Shown here piece after piece: positions 48,167 through 59,500 of a stretch of DNA of 64,000 nt. The stretch covers positions 1,492,259-1,556,258 of the forward strand of contig LR746266.1 in assembly GCA_902729315.2 (NCBI GenBank), in the 5' to 3' direction. The translations under genes and the position numbers were made by a program. Every line of letters starts with the position of its first letter. Positions within the stretch are counted from its first letter, which is position 1. The notes under the pieces are model-generated. The model was not told where the DNA came from, did no database searches, and saw nothing but the letters and a program-made list of their open reading frames with translations. The DNA comes from Spirodela intermedia. Lineage: Eukaryota > Streptophyta > Magnoliopsida > Alismatales > Araceae.

Positions 48167-51100
48167 TCATTCCCTGGAATCAGATTCCATCGTCTGAACA
48201 GGTGGAGCTCTCACCGCTGGGAGGTGCAAATCAGACTGGCACGAGTCCCCCATCCTCTCTCGGAGCTCCCTGTACTCTTGACATATGGCGCAGAGGTGGC
48301 AGAACAGATGGGTCGCCAGGTCTCCACATGGCGCTTCCTGGATGACCGAGATTAATCGATGAAAGAGGGGGGATAAGAATCGATTCGAGCTAAAGCACAG
48401 ATTATTTAGCACCAAAAAAAAAAAGGCGACATTTTGCCCGCCCATAACTTGGTATCCCACTCATCCTTGAAATAGTAAAGAATAATAAAAGTGGGCCAGC
48501 CGAGGATTTATAAATAGTAAGGAACAGAGCATATGCACAAACTCTCCACCAAACAGAGACTTAGCCCGGGCAGGGTGAGGCCTGGGATCGTTGACAACCT
48601 TCAAGGTGACGGGGATCTGTACGACATAATTCATACAAAGTGATCCATTCAATATCATAGGGAAAGTAGGTAGGTAAAGCCTTTATTGAATATGGAATCA
48701 CCAACCAGAAAAGTCAAACCTATGGCCGATTGTTTTCATTCCACATTAGCGATGAAAGTGTTGTAGGAATGGAAGATGGGGAAGAAATGCTAGTGAGCAG
48801 TTTCCTGCATCTTGTGGAAAAAAAATAAAACTTGTAGAAAAAAATGATAGAGAAATTAGGCGGAATAATATTTATTTGGGCAATTATGATAGAGAATATT
48901 TTTTTTTGTAGAACCATCGTTTTCTCTGAAGGAAGAGAAATGATAAAAATATATTTATTTGGGCAATGCGAAAGAAGGGAACTTCCATGTTAGCATAAAA
49001 TAATGCCCGGATTGATACCCAACTAGTGAACCAAGTAGAAGATCGTAACTTAAAAAAAAGAAGAAATAAATTATAGACAATGTGCTGCGTAAGCTTGCTG
49101 GGCTTTAAAATAATATCATTCTTTTTAAAGAGACTGCCCGACAGCAATGACATCAACCACAGTCAATAATTAATCGATAAATCAGTGGACTATACCAAAG
49201 AATTTCGAACCGGAGAAATTTGGAGTCAGAACCACTTGAGTTCAATCAAGAAAATTTGTCATATCAAGTACGATCGGACGTGTCCTAGTTCATACTCATT
49301 TTAGTAGGTACAAATTAAATGTTTTTTTCCAGTAGGGGCAGGGATGTCCCCACTCTGGTTATATGGCAGTTAAAGAAACTATCCTCATAGCTTGCGTGAT
49401 CCTTCATTTTTATATTTTTTTATTGTGGGCAGATCGTAGTTAAACCAAGACTGAAATGCCTCATGGGAACTTAGACTAATTATGACAAATTAAATGTTTC
49501 TTAGATGAAGCATTTCACTGTTGTACAGGTGTTTTTCCGGTTTTGGAAACCTGATTGTATAGATATGCATATACATGTCTTAGTTATAGAAACATATGAT
49601 AGTTTTTTTTTTTCAAATATTTTCATACCCGAATAAACTACTGCCACAACCTTTCTAGAGTGATGGCAACTACATTGCAACAAGAAATAAAGATATGTGT
49701 TCAGTGAAATATGTCACCCGACCATCAAAAAGGATCGGTTACTCACCTGAAGATTATACTTCGCTCTTAGGGCACGGCGATACCCACATGCATAACATGC
49801 AACAATAGATCCAGGCATCCCCATAAAGACTCCTTCAGTTAACAGACAGCACAAACCATTCAACAGACCCCACAAAATAAAGTGGGTTAGGCATGACCCA
49901 GCCAAAGTTTCAGATCCCAATAATTCTGCATTTTTGCCAAAAAGAAAGCATGGACAGAAAAGGCCCATACAGCCTGCAAAACGAAAAAAATAGACATCAA
50001 CACGTATGCAAGGACAGAGTTATAATCCTGTTCTGGCTTGCACAGAGTTAATCTCAACATCATTTAGATACTTCTTTCCAAATTAAGTTATTTTTTCTTT
50101 CATCAACTTCAGTTTGATATCCTTAGTCCATTTGATGTTTAAATCTAACGAATTCATTACAAATTATAACTGAACTTATTTAGATGAATACTTAATGCAT
50201 ATGGAACCCACTCTGATGGCATTGGCATTTATGGTGAGATTCTCTAATAGCTACTAACTGTTTGCACTTTTTTATTTTTCCAATTGGATTCAATTAATCT
50301 GGTAGATAATCGAACAAAGAAAACACATATGAAATAGAAACAACAACAATAAAGGTATAGAATGATGTCAACAATATTGAGGATAATTCAGAAATTTTCT
50401 GAAAATAAATGGAAATTACTTTGAATTTCATTGATTAAGAAAATAACTAATATTCCAGACTATAAAAGGCCTTGATTTAAAAAACGCCGCTGGTACTGTA
50501 AGAAGATTATTGGTCTTATCTCTATGTATCAACATATTTGGGCAATCCAATTATGGGTATCATTAGATATGTAAAGCAGTTAAAATTTGACGAAGTCTAG
50601 AAAGAACAGGATTAGGCCTGATCCACTCTGACATGCTCATAAGTAGCCTCTCCAAAAAAAAAAAAAAGTGAAAAGAAAAACCCACAAGACTATCCACCAC
50701 CCCAATCTGCCTTTGGTGACCTATCTTCGTTTCTTCTAGGACCCATTCGCCCCATTTTAATAACCGTTTTAGACGGTTACCTTTTTCTATTAAGACCCAA
50801 AAAACGCATAGTAAAACATCTAAAGGTTGCATTCGCACACATAATCCAACAGATCCCCAAGTTGGCGTCAATCAATGTTCATAAGTTGCACAAAAATTCA
50901 ACCAAATGCTATCCAATTAGCCATCTTCGTATGCCAGCTAATTTCCTGAAGCGCTGGGGGGGTTCGTATCTATGTACATATACATAAATATAAATATATA
51001 TATATATACATGACTATTACAGTGACTTACTAAATTAATATCTACTCTGTGTACATTGGGATTTTGACAATCCTTCTGCACCAGGTTATAAAAATACTTG

Positions 51101-51547
51101 TTTGTCCCATTTGGCACGAGAAAGCATTCACTTGATCGCCATCACATTACTTTCAGAGGTGCTTTGGCCTGGAAAACTTTATTCTTCTTTGAGGAAATAA
51201 TGCATTGGCGACTTTAAACATTAGAATCATCTACCTAATGAAGGATGCCAAAAAATGGTCATCATCGACAGGAGAGGTCCAGAACAGAAGATAAACGCGC
51301 ATAAATTCTAATTCAATTAGCACCTTTCATTTGTCCTGCTGATAAATCAAGGAATCAACAGAGCAGAGAGTAGCGTACAGCTCGGCATATCATCAAAGCA
51401 TGCACATATTCCAGAAGACCACTGTGCGGGATCCCTCATGATCTGGTGATGAGCAGAAGAGGGTTCACTATTCGCAGGAGCAGCGTCAGCTTCTAAATCT
51501 GATTGTTCCAGAGGAATGTATCTTGGCGGAACGTAGGTGCCTCGCAT
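48167..51547 (-). CDS. PLAC8-domain (cell number regulator-like) membrane protein, 188 aa, 3 exons
   Basis: Exons on the minus strand: 51547-51379, 49973-49747 and 48337-48167, all GT-AG and in phase (567 bp). After a polar N-terminus (MRGTYVPPRYIPLEQ) comes the PLAC8 core. The double-Cys motif CCMGLFCPC spans residues 57-65 (first Cys split by intron 1). A hydrophobic segment follows (THFILWGLLNGLCCLL), then the YACGYRRALRAKYNL region, and CHLCAICQEYREL at 145-157. Plant PLAC8 proteins at the plasma membrane influence organ and cell number, cadmium or zinc export, or calcium entry; which applies here cannot be told. Intron 1 is 1.4 kb. A short C-terminal tail follows the core. Confidence 0.9.
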
Positions 51548-52208
51548 TTTCCTCCCTAATAACAGAATTCACCTCGTCACTCAATCAAGATTCAGAAACC
51601 TGGCATTTTTCAACCACTTCGAGAAAAATCATTAGAGCTAGCAAAAGAAAACGAGCACATTAAAACTGCAGATAACCAGATAAGTTGTATGCCTCAGGCT
51701 TTGAAATGAACCATAATGCCAATAATGCATGCGTATCTATGCCACCAAACGGAAAAAAGACACCGCATTCTTCGAGATTCTGGAGTATCATCACCAAATG
51801 GAAAATGCGAGCGCAAAGAATCCGGCGGTTTGAACGACTCCCTCATAGATCACTCAAAACCGCAGCAATAACCATACAGATCCGATCACGATCTACTCGC
51901 GGCAAGAAAATCTTGCAGGGGAAACAAACGGCCAAAACCCTAGTCTAGAATCGGAAAAAAATAAAATTCCCGGGGATCAAAAACAAAAAAAAACACAAAT
52001 TGATAGGTAACTAGTGATCAATGAAAACTACCAGAACCCGTTCAAGGCTTCCCTTGCGGAAGAGAAGAGGTTGCCCGGAGGAGAGAGAGAGTTCCACCGA
52101 GCTTCCGGCAGGGAACCGCAACGCCGACGGTCCATGCAGCCTCGACCGAACTCTCATATACTTCCAGACACTCTCCCCCTGTCAATCTATCATCCTTCTT
52201 TTAATGGG
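51548..52208. other. Divergent promoter region of the PLAC8 and KRI1 genes, PLAC8-proximal part
   Basis: Contains the presumed PLAC8 5' UTR and promoter. A telo-box AAACCCTAG lies at 51,935-51,943. Frames crossing this region (51,685-51,948, 52,014-52,379) are not supported as genes. Confidence 0.5.
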
Positions 52209-52507
52209 CCCCGAAATCGGGAAGGAGCCCGCCATCTAGGCCCATTTGGCCAAATTAGACAGCCAAAACTTAAATATGCATCATGTTATGTCTATTGGGC
52301 CGTATTCCAGTTGGCCCAAAATTATATGGACCCAATAGTTAGACCCATTGGGAAAGCATTCGCGTTGGCCCAAGCATGAAGCCCACCGAATAGGCCGATC
52401 GGGAAGAAATTTGAGTTGAGCCAAACTTAAATGCAAACCCGACGAATCGGCCCATTGGGCAACATTCGAGTGGCCCAAAATTGGATGAGAGCCCGGCCCA
52501 TGTTGAG
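52209..52507 (+). promoter_or_regulatory. Degenerate ~53-bp tandem repeat packed with TGGGCC/GGCCCA elements, upstream of KRI1
   Basis: Eight exact GGCCCA or TGGGCC hexamers occur in 296 bases (52,205, 52,239, 52,296, 52,313, 52,367, 52,449, 52,472, 52,495); about 0.15 would be expected by chance. They sit in successive diverged units starting near 52,209, 52,260, 52,311, 52,365, 52,415 and 52,470. The units share TTGGCCCAAA at the start, GGCCCATTGGG in the middle and ATTCGAG at the end. TGGGCC (site II) is the known TCP-factor element of plant ribosomal and proliferation genes, which suits a ribosome-biogenesis gene 150 bases downstream. Confidence 0.75.
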
Positions 52508-52658
52508 ATACTTTGACAGGGGAGCGCGTGTAGCCTAAAATGTTCCCGAGGGACAACATAAAATCCGGGGCACAGTAGGAGGTTTATCTCCCTCGTCTTC
52601 TAGGTTTTTAAGGGAGCGACAGAGTCCAGAGAGAGAGAGAGAGTCTCCGATTTCGGCG

Positions 52659-54560
52659 ATGGCGCAGTCCTTGTTCGACGACGGCGACTCAGACGGTGCG
52701 GAGGACATCTCGAAGATCGAGATCGACCAGGATTTCGCCCGGCGCTTCGAGCACAACAAGAAGCGGGAGGATCTGCAGCGGCTGGAGGAGCTCAGGAAGA
52801 GAGGGGAGGTCTCGGATTCATCCGAGGAGTCCTCGTCGGAGGAAGAGGAAGAGGACGAGGTGGCGGGGTCCAAGAAGACGGATATCCAGTTCTACGACGC
52901 CATCGTCCGGGTCAAGAGGAATGATCCGGCCATCTACCAGAAGGACGCGAAGTTGTACTCCTCTGAGGAGGAGGAGGAGGAGGAGGAGGAGGAGGAGGGA
53001 GGAGAGGAGGAAGGGGGGAATCGGAAGGCTAAAAAGGAGAAGCCATTGTACATCAAGGACGTTGTCGCGAAGCATTTGCTGGAAGAAGGGCCGGAGTACG
53101 AGGATGATCAGCCTTCGGGACCCGTGGGACGTCGATCGAAGAGCTATTTGGAAGAGTTGGAGGAAAACAAGCGGGCTTTCTTGGAGGCCGCCGGGGAGAC
53201 CGTGGAATCTGATGGAGAGGATCTTTTTCTGGAGAAAAAAACTGCCCGAGAGCAGACGGCCGATGAAGATGAAGGGGAAATTCAGAAGAAGTTAGATGAG
53301 TTCTTTGGGGAAGATGAGAACTTGGACGAGAACGAAGTGTTCTTGAAGAACTTCTTCCTGAATAAGATGTGGTTAGACAGGGATAAAGCCAAGGAGCCCG
53401 TGGATGAGGATCCTTTGGCAGTGTCCGAAGATGAGGATCAGTTAGAGAAGCAGGAAAAGTACGAGGCGGAGTTCAACTTCCGTTATCAGGAGGGAGCTGG
53501 GGATCGAGTTCTAGGCCACTCGAGGGTCACTGAAGGGACGGTGAGGAAGAAGACGAATGCTAGAAAGTTGCAGAGAAAGAGCAAGGAGGAGAGGATGTCG
53601 CAGGCTGAGCTCGAGAGGAAGGAGGAGTTGAAGCGCCTCAAGAACTTAAAAAAGAAGGAGATCCAGGAGAAGCTCGAGAAAATTCGGAAGATCGCTGGCA
53701 TAGCAGAGGGTGGAGAATGTGCACTCGATGAGGACGATTTGGAGGAAGAGTTTGATCCGGAGGAGTATGATAGAAAAATGAAGAAGGTGTTTGATGTCGA
53801 CTATTACGATGCTGAGGATGCTGACCCAGGATTTGATAGTGGTGGTGACGAGAATCTAGAAAAGCCTGATTTTGACATGGAAGATGAATTGCTAGGTCTT
53901 CCCAAGGACTGGATCAACAGCGGCTCAGCAGATGGATTTCAGGCAGCAAGAGCGAAGATCCTAAACCGCAAAGAAGAAGCAGTTGAGGAAGAAGAAGAAG
54001 AAGAAGAAGAAGAAGAAGAGGAAGCGACAGAGGAAACAGAGCCTCAATCAGAGGGTAAGAGGAAGAGGAAACGCAAGATCTCTCTTCGTGAGAAGGTTGA
54101 GCTCGAAAAGGCAATGGAGGAATACTATAAGCTGGACTATGAAGGCACCATTGGCGATCTGAAGACTAGGTTCAAGTATAAGCCTGTTCCTTCAAATAGA
54201 TATGGCCTGAGCGCTGAGGAGATTCTGCTGGCCGATGACAAAGAATTAAACCAGTATGTTTCGCTGAAGAAGATAGCCCCGTATCGGGAAGAGGAATGGA
54301 AGGTCTCCAGGCAGAAGAGATATCATCAAAAGATGAAGAAGAAGCTTCTTCTTCTCGGCAAGGAAAGTGACAGCAAGAAGGACAAGGGGAGGAAGTCAGA
54401 TGGCCGTGGATCTGCAGACTCTGGAAAGAGTTCCGAACCAGGAGACGACAAAGGTAAGCTGTCTAGGAGGAGCAAGAGACGGCGTCGACAAGGAGAACTC
54501 AAGCTGTCCCAGTCAAGGCTCATGGCATATGGAAAGATCCCTCCAAAGTCGAAGAAGTAA
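52659..54560 (+). CDS. KRI1: KRI1 homologue, ribosome biogenesis factor, 633 aa, single exon
   Basis: Intronless frame starting in good context (GCGATGGCG) after a short GA run in the presumed 5' UTR. The N-terminus MAQSLFDDGDSD and DINxxFAxRxEHNKxREDLQR-like region are typical of Kri1. Long Glu/Asp runs lie at about residues 106-122 and 443-465. The Kri1 core has SQAELERKEELKRLKNLKK (about 310-330). The conserved C-terminal domain lies at about residues 480-565 (YYKLDYEGTIGDLKTRFKY, NRYGLSAEEILLADD). The tail is Lys/Ser-rich with basic stretches fitting nucleolar import. In yeast Kri1 binds Krr1 and is needed for 40S subunit assembly; the same role is inferred. Confidence 0.93.
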   Translation: MAQSLFDDGDSDGAEDISKIEIDQDFARRFEHNKKREDLQRLEELRKRGEVSDSSEESSSEEEEEDEVAGSKKTDIQFYDAIVRVKRNDPAIYQKDAKLYSSEEEEEEEEEEEGGEEEGGNRKAKKEKPLYIKDVVAKHLLEEGPEYEDDQPSGPVGRRSKSYLEELEENKRAFLEAAGETVESDGEDLFLEKKTAREQTADEDEGEIQKKLDEFFGEDENLDENEVFLKNFFLNKMWLDRDKAKEPVDEDPLAVSEDEDQLEKQEKYEAEFNFRYQEGAGDRVLGHSRVTEGTVRKKTNARKLQRKSKEERMSQAELERKEELKRLKNLKKKEIQEKLEKIRKIAGIAEGGECALDEDDLEEEFDPEEYDRKMKKVFDVDYYDAEDADPGFDSGGDENLEKPDFDMEDELLGLPKDWINSGSADGFQAARAKILNRKEEAVEEEEEEEEEEEEEATEETEPQSEGKRKRKRKISLREKVELEKAMEEYYKLDYEGTIGDLKTRFKYKPVPSNRYGLSAEEILLADDKELNQYVSLKKIAPYREEEWKVSRQKRYHQKMKKKLLLLGKESDSKKDKGRKSDGRGSADSGKSSEPGDDKGKLSRRSKRRRRQGELKLSQSRLMAYGKIPPKSKK

Positions 54561-54994
54561 GAAAATCTTTGATATGGTGAAGGTTCAGATATGCCCACCA
54601 TTAATGGTGATTCTCAGAAGCCCGGTGCTGGACTTGCACTCCATGAATCCTCTGTTTCTTATGACAGGAGATTGATAATGTCCATTTTCCATTTATAATT
54701 TATTTTCTTTAATGGGGGATGCTGGAGTATTGTTTCATAGATAGAAAAGATCCAATTCATCAAAGGAAAGGCAGCTGTTATGGAGTTGTCCCCATTACGG
54801 AACACCTTAAAGAAGAACTTCTCACGCCAATTCCCAGGTATCGAGCGTAAGAAAAACTAGTTAGTGTCATGAACACTGTGAGATTTTTTCCATTCATCGT
54901 GGTTGCGGGGTAACAACAAGAATAGTTTATGAGCTTTCAGCATGATGAAGAGGGTATTGCTTCTGTCCAGAAAAGAACAGAGAAGTCTGACAAA

Positions 54995-54997
<3 letters not shown>

Positions 54998-55045
<48 letters not shown>
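54998..55045. repeat. (CT)n microsatellite, 24 units
   Basis: Uninterrupted CT repeat; complementary to the (GA)n run 200 bases downstream. Confidence 0.95.
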
Positions 55046-55048
<3 letters not shown>

Positions 55049-55240
55049 CCTTTCAGCAGTCAGGAAACATAGATTCTTGGGGAAGTGGGTTTCAAATTAT
55101 TTGCTCAATTCAGGAAATTATTCTTAAGACAGAAGGTTTGACTTAAATTCCTTCTATATTAAGAAACACGTTCTGAAGAGGGGATTTGACTTTCTTCCCT
55201 CAGGTAATCAAATGGATCATTTGGATTTGGTAATCTTAGC

Positions 55241-55244
<4 letters not shown>

Positions 55245-55298
<54 letters not shown>
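55245..55298. repeat. (GA)n microsatellite, about 27 units
   Basis: Uninterrupted GA repeat; complementary to the CT run at 54,998-55,045. Confidence 0.95.
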
Positions 55299-55300
<2 letters not shown>

Positions 55301-56235
55301 ACTGGTTGGATCACAAGAACAGCATCATTTTCTAGGTGGTGGGCCCACTAAAATTTTCTGTTTCTTCAGAGTAGTTGCTCGTGTGGTGTTTGCAGCCCAA
55401 ACGGCTGTCTGATTCCCAGAGGTAAGATTCCTATTAATTTCCACTCCATGGAAAATAATACTGCTGTGGAATCAAGACTAGCATCTGTTTAGATATCAGA
55501 TTCCCTGTTGTTGCCGAATCAGATTTTGAGAGCTGATGATGTCAGCATGTGAGTCTGTTTGGAACTGATTTTGCTTTCAGTTTTTAATTGATATAATAAA
55601 AAAATGAGATAACACTATTTATATTATTACATTTATGTGAAAAAAAGTAGGAATGTAAACGGATCGGACTAACCGGATAGTGGGCCACAGAGAGAAGCTC
55701 GGTGGCTTTATTGGGCCCAATGCCCATAACTGATTTCGTTGTCCCGGGGGTGTTTATTTTAGTCCTCATAAAACCTCATATTTGCTAATGTACCAAAACA
55801 TTTCCTCCGTACGAAAATGTAGGGACTTAAGTGACGATTCTCGTCTTTTATGACTGAAAGTAAAAGCACCCCGAAGATATCCGGCGGTTGTCGGGTCGGT
55901 TCCTGTCAGTGGCGGCGCCGCCTTCCGACCAGGTATTCCCAAAACGCCCCTGTTCGAAGGCTGATCAAGACAACGTCAGTCAACGTTGACCCACGGTTAA
56001 AAAAACGGATTTTCATATCCCCCCGCTATATTTAGGGAGAATTGCTAGATTACCGGAAGATGCCCGAAATTATCAATTCCAGAACGCCTGTGTCGGGTTC
56101 GTCCCTCTTCCCGTCCATTTCTTCCAGCTCGGCTGATTCCGCCGCGTGATGCTGGGTTGGGAGAGCCCTAGAGGGAGGGAGGGGGGAAGCTGCTCTGGAT
56201 CCTAGGGCTTGGAGGGCCGCTGTTCTATCGTCGTT

Positions 56236-56244
56236 CTAGGGTTT
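56236..56244 (+). promoter_or_regulatory. Telo-box in the ERV46 5' region
   Basis: CTAGGGTTT, the reverse complement of AAACCCTAG, 55 bases before the ERV46 ATG, in the probable 5' UTR. Confidence 0.55.
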
Positions 56245-56298
56245 CCGATCTGTTGGATTCTGGGGCAGTGAGGGAGGGTTCCTTTTGTGTTGGCGGAG

Positions 56299-56451
56299 AT
56301 GGAGATAGTGAATAAGCTGAGGAAGCTGGACGCATACCCCAAGATAAACGAGGATTTCTACAGCAGGACTCTGTCGGGGGGCGTCATCACCCTCGTTTCT
56401 TCCGTCGTCATCATCTTTCTCTTTATTTCCGAGATCAGTAGGGCCCCGTTA

Positions 56452-56518
<67 letters not shown>

Positions 56519-59500
56519 GAAACTGTGATGGATTTCTTATTGCTTTGAGGTTTCTTTTCTGTGGCTCTACGCCTCTGCATGGAAGCACGAAAGTTTCTAT
56601 TTCTTTGTTTCTTCGCACATCTCTCTACGTTTTGGCATTTCGACGATGAGTGACGGGACTGGATTTGAGCGTTAGTGTTCTTCTGCAGTGATTTTATCGA
56701 ATTAAATTCGTTCTGCTATCCTTTTGCTCCAGTTTACCGTATGAAATTCATTGTCGCAGTGCTTTCGAATCTGGAGAATTTTTCTTCCTCAAAAATCTGT
56801 CTTATTGCACCATATTGATTTATTTTCCTTTGTGGAGCAAGAGTGCATTTATTATGCGCAGATCAAGATGGAGAGAAATATTCAGAATATCCCTCTTTTA
56901 ATGGACTTCACAGGACTTCAATCTATTAGACTTTGATTTCGTCCGTCGTTCTTTCATAATAGGAGAGGTCCTCCAATCTCTCCCCAGAAGGAATAGAGAT
57001 CCATGAGCAGTTTGCAGTTATGAAATGACTCAGTTGACTCATTCGTGAAGAAAGTAGACAATCTGGATTGTTAAATAGTTAAATGCCCTCGATGCCAAGA
57101 TAATTGGGTTGACTTATTTGGGTCGGAATTAGCCTCGTTGGTCTTCTCCAGGTTCAGCAAATGACCTAACCTGTTTGTGAAATGTGGATCTCACAAAATC
57201 AGGCTAGGAAGAGAAGAATAGCTAAATATTTAGCTCCTTGATATGAATCAGTCTCTGTCAATGATCCCCATGTTTACTACTGCTCCTAGTTTTTGAGGAT
57301 TCCTTTCTATCCATTCACTGCAACTATTTTATTGTCTGCAGGATTATTTCTGAATTCAGCCACTGAAAGTAAGCTGGTAGTTGATACGGCCAGAGGGGAG
57401 ACTCTGCATGTCAATGTCTGTACTTGTAAACGCGCCTCTTTATTTACTGCTTTATTTTCCCTTTTATAGGCAATATTCTCTTCTCTCTTGTTCAGTTCGT
57501 TTTTTTCTTATTTATTTCCTATTGCGTTCAATCAAGCTGATGGTTCATTTATGGAAACCTTGGTCTCGGACAACTAGAAAATAAATTGAAAGAATGAACA
57601 AGATTTCTGTATCGCTCATCGTTTTTAATGTTTCTTCTCGGAATTTGTTCTCTTAACAAGCATCGCAACATTGAAAATGGCGACTTTGGCTAGAGAAAAC
57701 TGAGCATGCCTCCAGCTGCCTCAGCGAGCAGAGGATTAGCAAACCCATTCTGTCCGAAATGGGTGCCAATGCGCCAAGGTTTTCCACAATTTCTTGATGT
57801 GATCTGTCTCCAGGAGACCGAACACCAATTTTACGGCAAATAAAAAGGTCCTGCAATTTTAGACACTGTGCCTTATTTGGGCAGGTCTGTGGGTATGCTG
57901 AGTGCCTGTCCTGTATCATCTTCATCATACCATCCTCGTTTTAATGATATTTTCTCGTAGCTGTTCGTTCGTCCTAAGTAACCTTTTAGTTGAAGAATCC
58001 TTGGAAGTACTCTGTTCTTATGTGGATGGCTTTCTTCCGAGAATAGAAAGAACCATGAGATGAATATAATCTTGAGTACATTATTAATTCTTATTTTCTG
58101 ATCGAGCTTCGTTCTGAATGCATGTTGCTTTGTGACTGCGCAGTTTGATGTAACTTTTCCGGTTCTTGCTTGCTCACTCCTTAGTGTCGATGCTGGGGAC
58201 ATTAGTGGGGAGCGGCACTTTGATATAGTACGTTTATTTGCTTCTATTGGCGCACTCGTTGCTGGAAAAAAAATAAAATCCCAGCAATTCTATTTTTCAT
58301 CCGAAATTTTATTTATTTATTTATTTCAACTTTATTATCTTTCAGAGGCATGACATAATAAAGAAAAGACTGGACAGCCATGGGAATGTGATTGAAGCCA
58401 AACAAGATGGAATTGGTGCTCCTAAGGTTTATATTATCCTGCTCTACTCGTTATCTTTTTTTTTTGTACTTATCTGGCCTTCATACGAGATAGGCCGGTG
58501 ATTTGGCCGTTTGCAGGCATGTAAACAGGCCCATCTTCTTTGGATGCATGAATTTTGAAAAAAGCACTTTTGCTGAATCTTTTATACTGATTTTTTTTCT
58601 ATATTTTGCATAAAATCTTCGACATCTTCTTCTCCCCAACTGCCATCAACTCGAGAATTTAAGAAAAAAGCGCTCTTATAATTGTCTTTAGTGTGGCATC
58701 AGCATTGAAATGTTCATTTTCTTCATTTGCTGCCATCTTTTTATTGATTTCTGCATCTCGTGCATGACCCGGGTGGCCAATTATATACAGATTTTTGTCT
58801 CTGCCTTATGCCTACACAGAGAAACGGAATTGAGAATGTTGGATTAGAAATCCATCAGAAAACAGGTTGTTGCAGAAGAGAAAAAAAGAATAACCAAATG
58901 AAACCCTAAGCATGATCGATATTTAGAGTGTGTCACCAGTTCTTATGGGAACCTTCTGTAGCATGACTAATGTTCATGCTATTGGAGGGTAGTGTTTCTT
59001 GAGATTATCTGTGATTTTTATGCGTTGACTCTGATCGCCAATGGGATTACTTTCAACTGCCGCTTCTTTCCTCTGTAGTCTTTCCCCCTTCAGATCTTAG
59101 GGGGTGACATTCAAAAGCATGACTAATGTTCATGCTATTGGAGGGTAGTGTTTCTTGAGATTATCTGTGTTTTTTATGCGTTGACTCTGATCACCTATGG
59201 GATTACTTTCAACTGCCGCTTCTTTCCTCTGTAGTCTTTCCCCCTTCAGATCTTAGGGGGTGACATTCAAAAGCATGACTAACGTTCATGCTTTGGAGGG
59301 CAGTGTTTCTTGAGATTATCTGTGATTGTTATGCGTTGACTCTGATCGCCTATGGGATTACTTTCAACTGCCGCTTCTTTCTTCTGTAGTCTTCCCCCCT
59401 TCAGCTGCAAGATATTCTCTTACTTTTCATCACAACTATTATCTTAGGCACTGTTGTTTCCCTGGGAGTTTGTGATTGCATTTCTCGTATTGAATCACTT

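Larger units (their letters stand above)
54561..56298. other. KRI1 3' region and ERV46 promoter region
   Basis: Holds the KRI1 3' UTR, two long complementary microsatellites (54,998-55,045 and 55,245-55,298), GGGCCCA-type elements near 55,325 and 55,713, and the ERV46 5' UTR from about 56,100 with a telo-box at 56,236-56,244. No further gene is supported; the frames at 54,942-55,127 and 55,212-55,412 run through the microsatellites. Confidence 0.5.

Noticed and set aside
52696-53295. 199-codon Arg/Ser-rich frame inside KRI1
   Set aside because: It is the +1 reading of GAG/GAA-rich KRI1 codons.
58961-59405. Regular repeat considered as an array of the CRISPR kind
   Set aside because: The units are contiguous with no unique spacers, the period is 156 bp and the locus is a plant intron.
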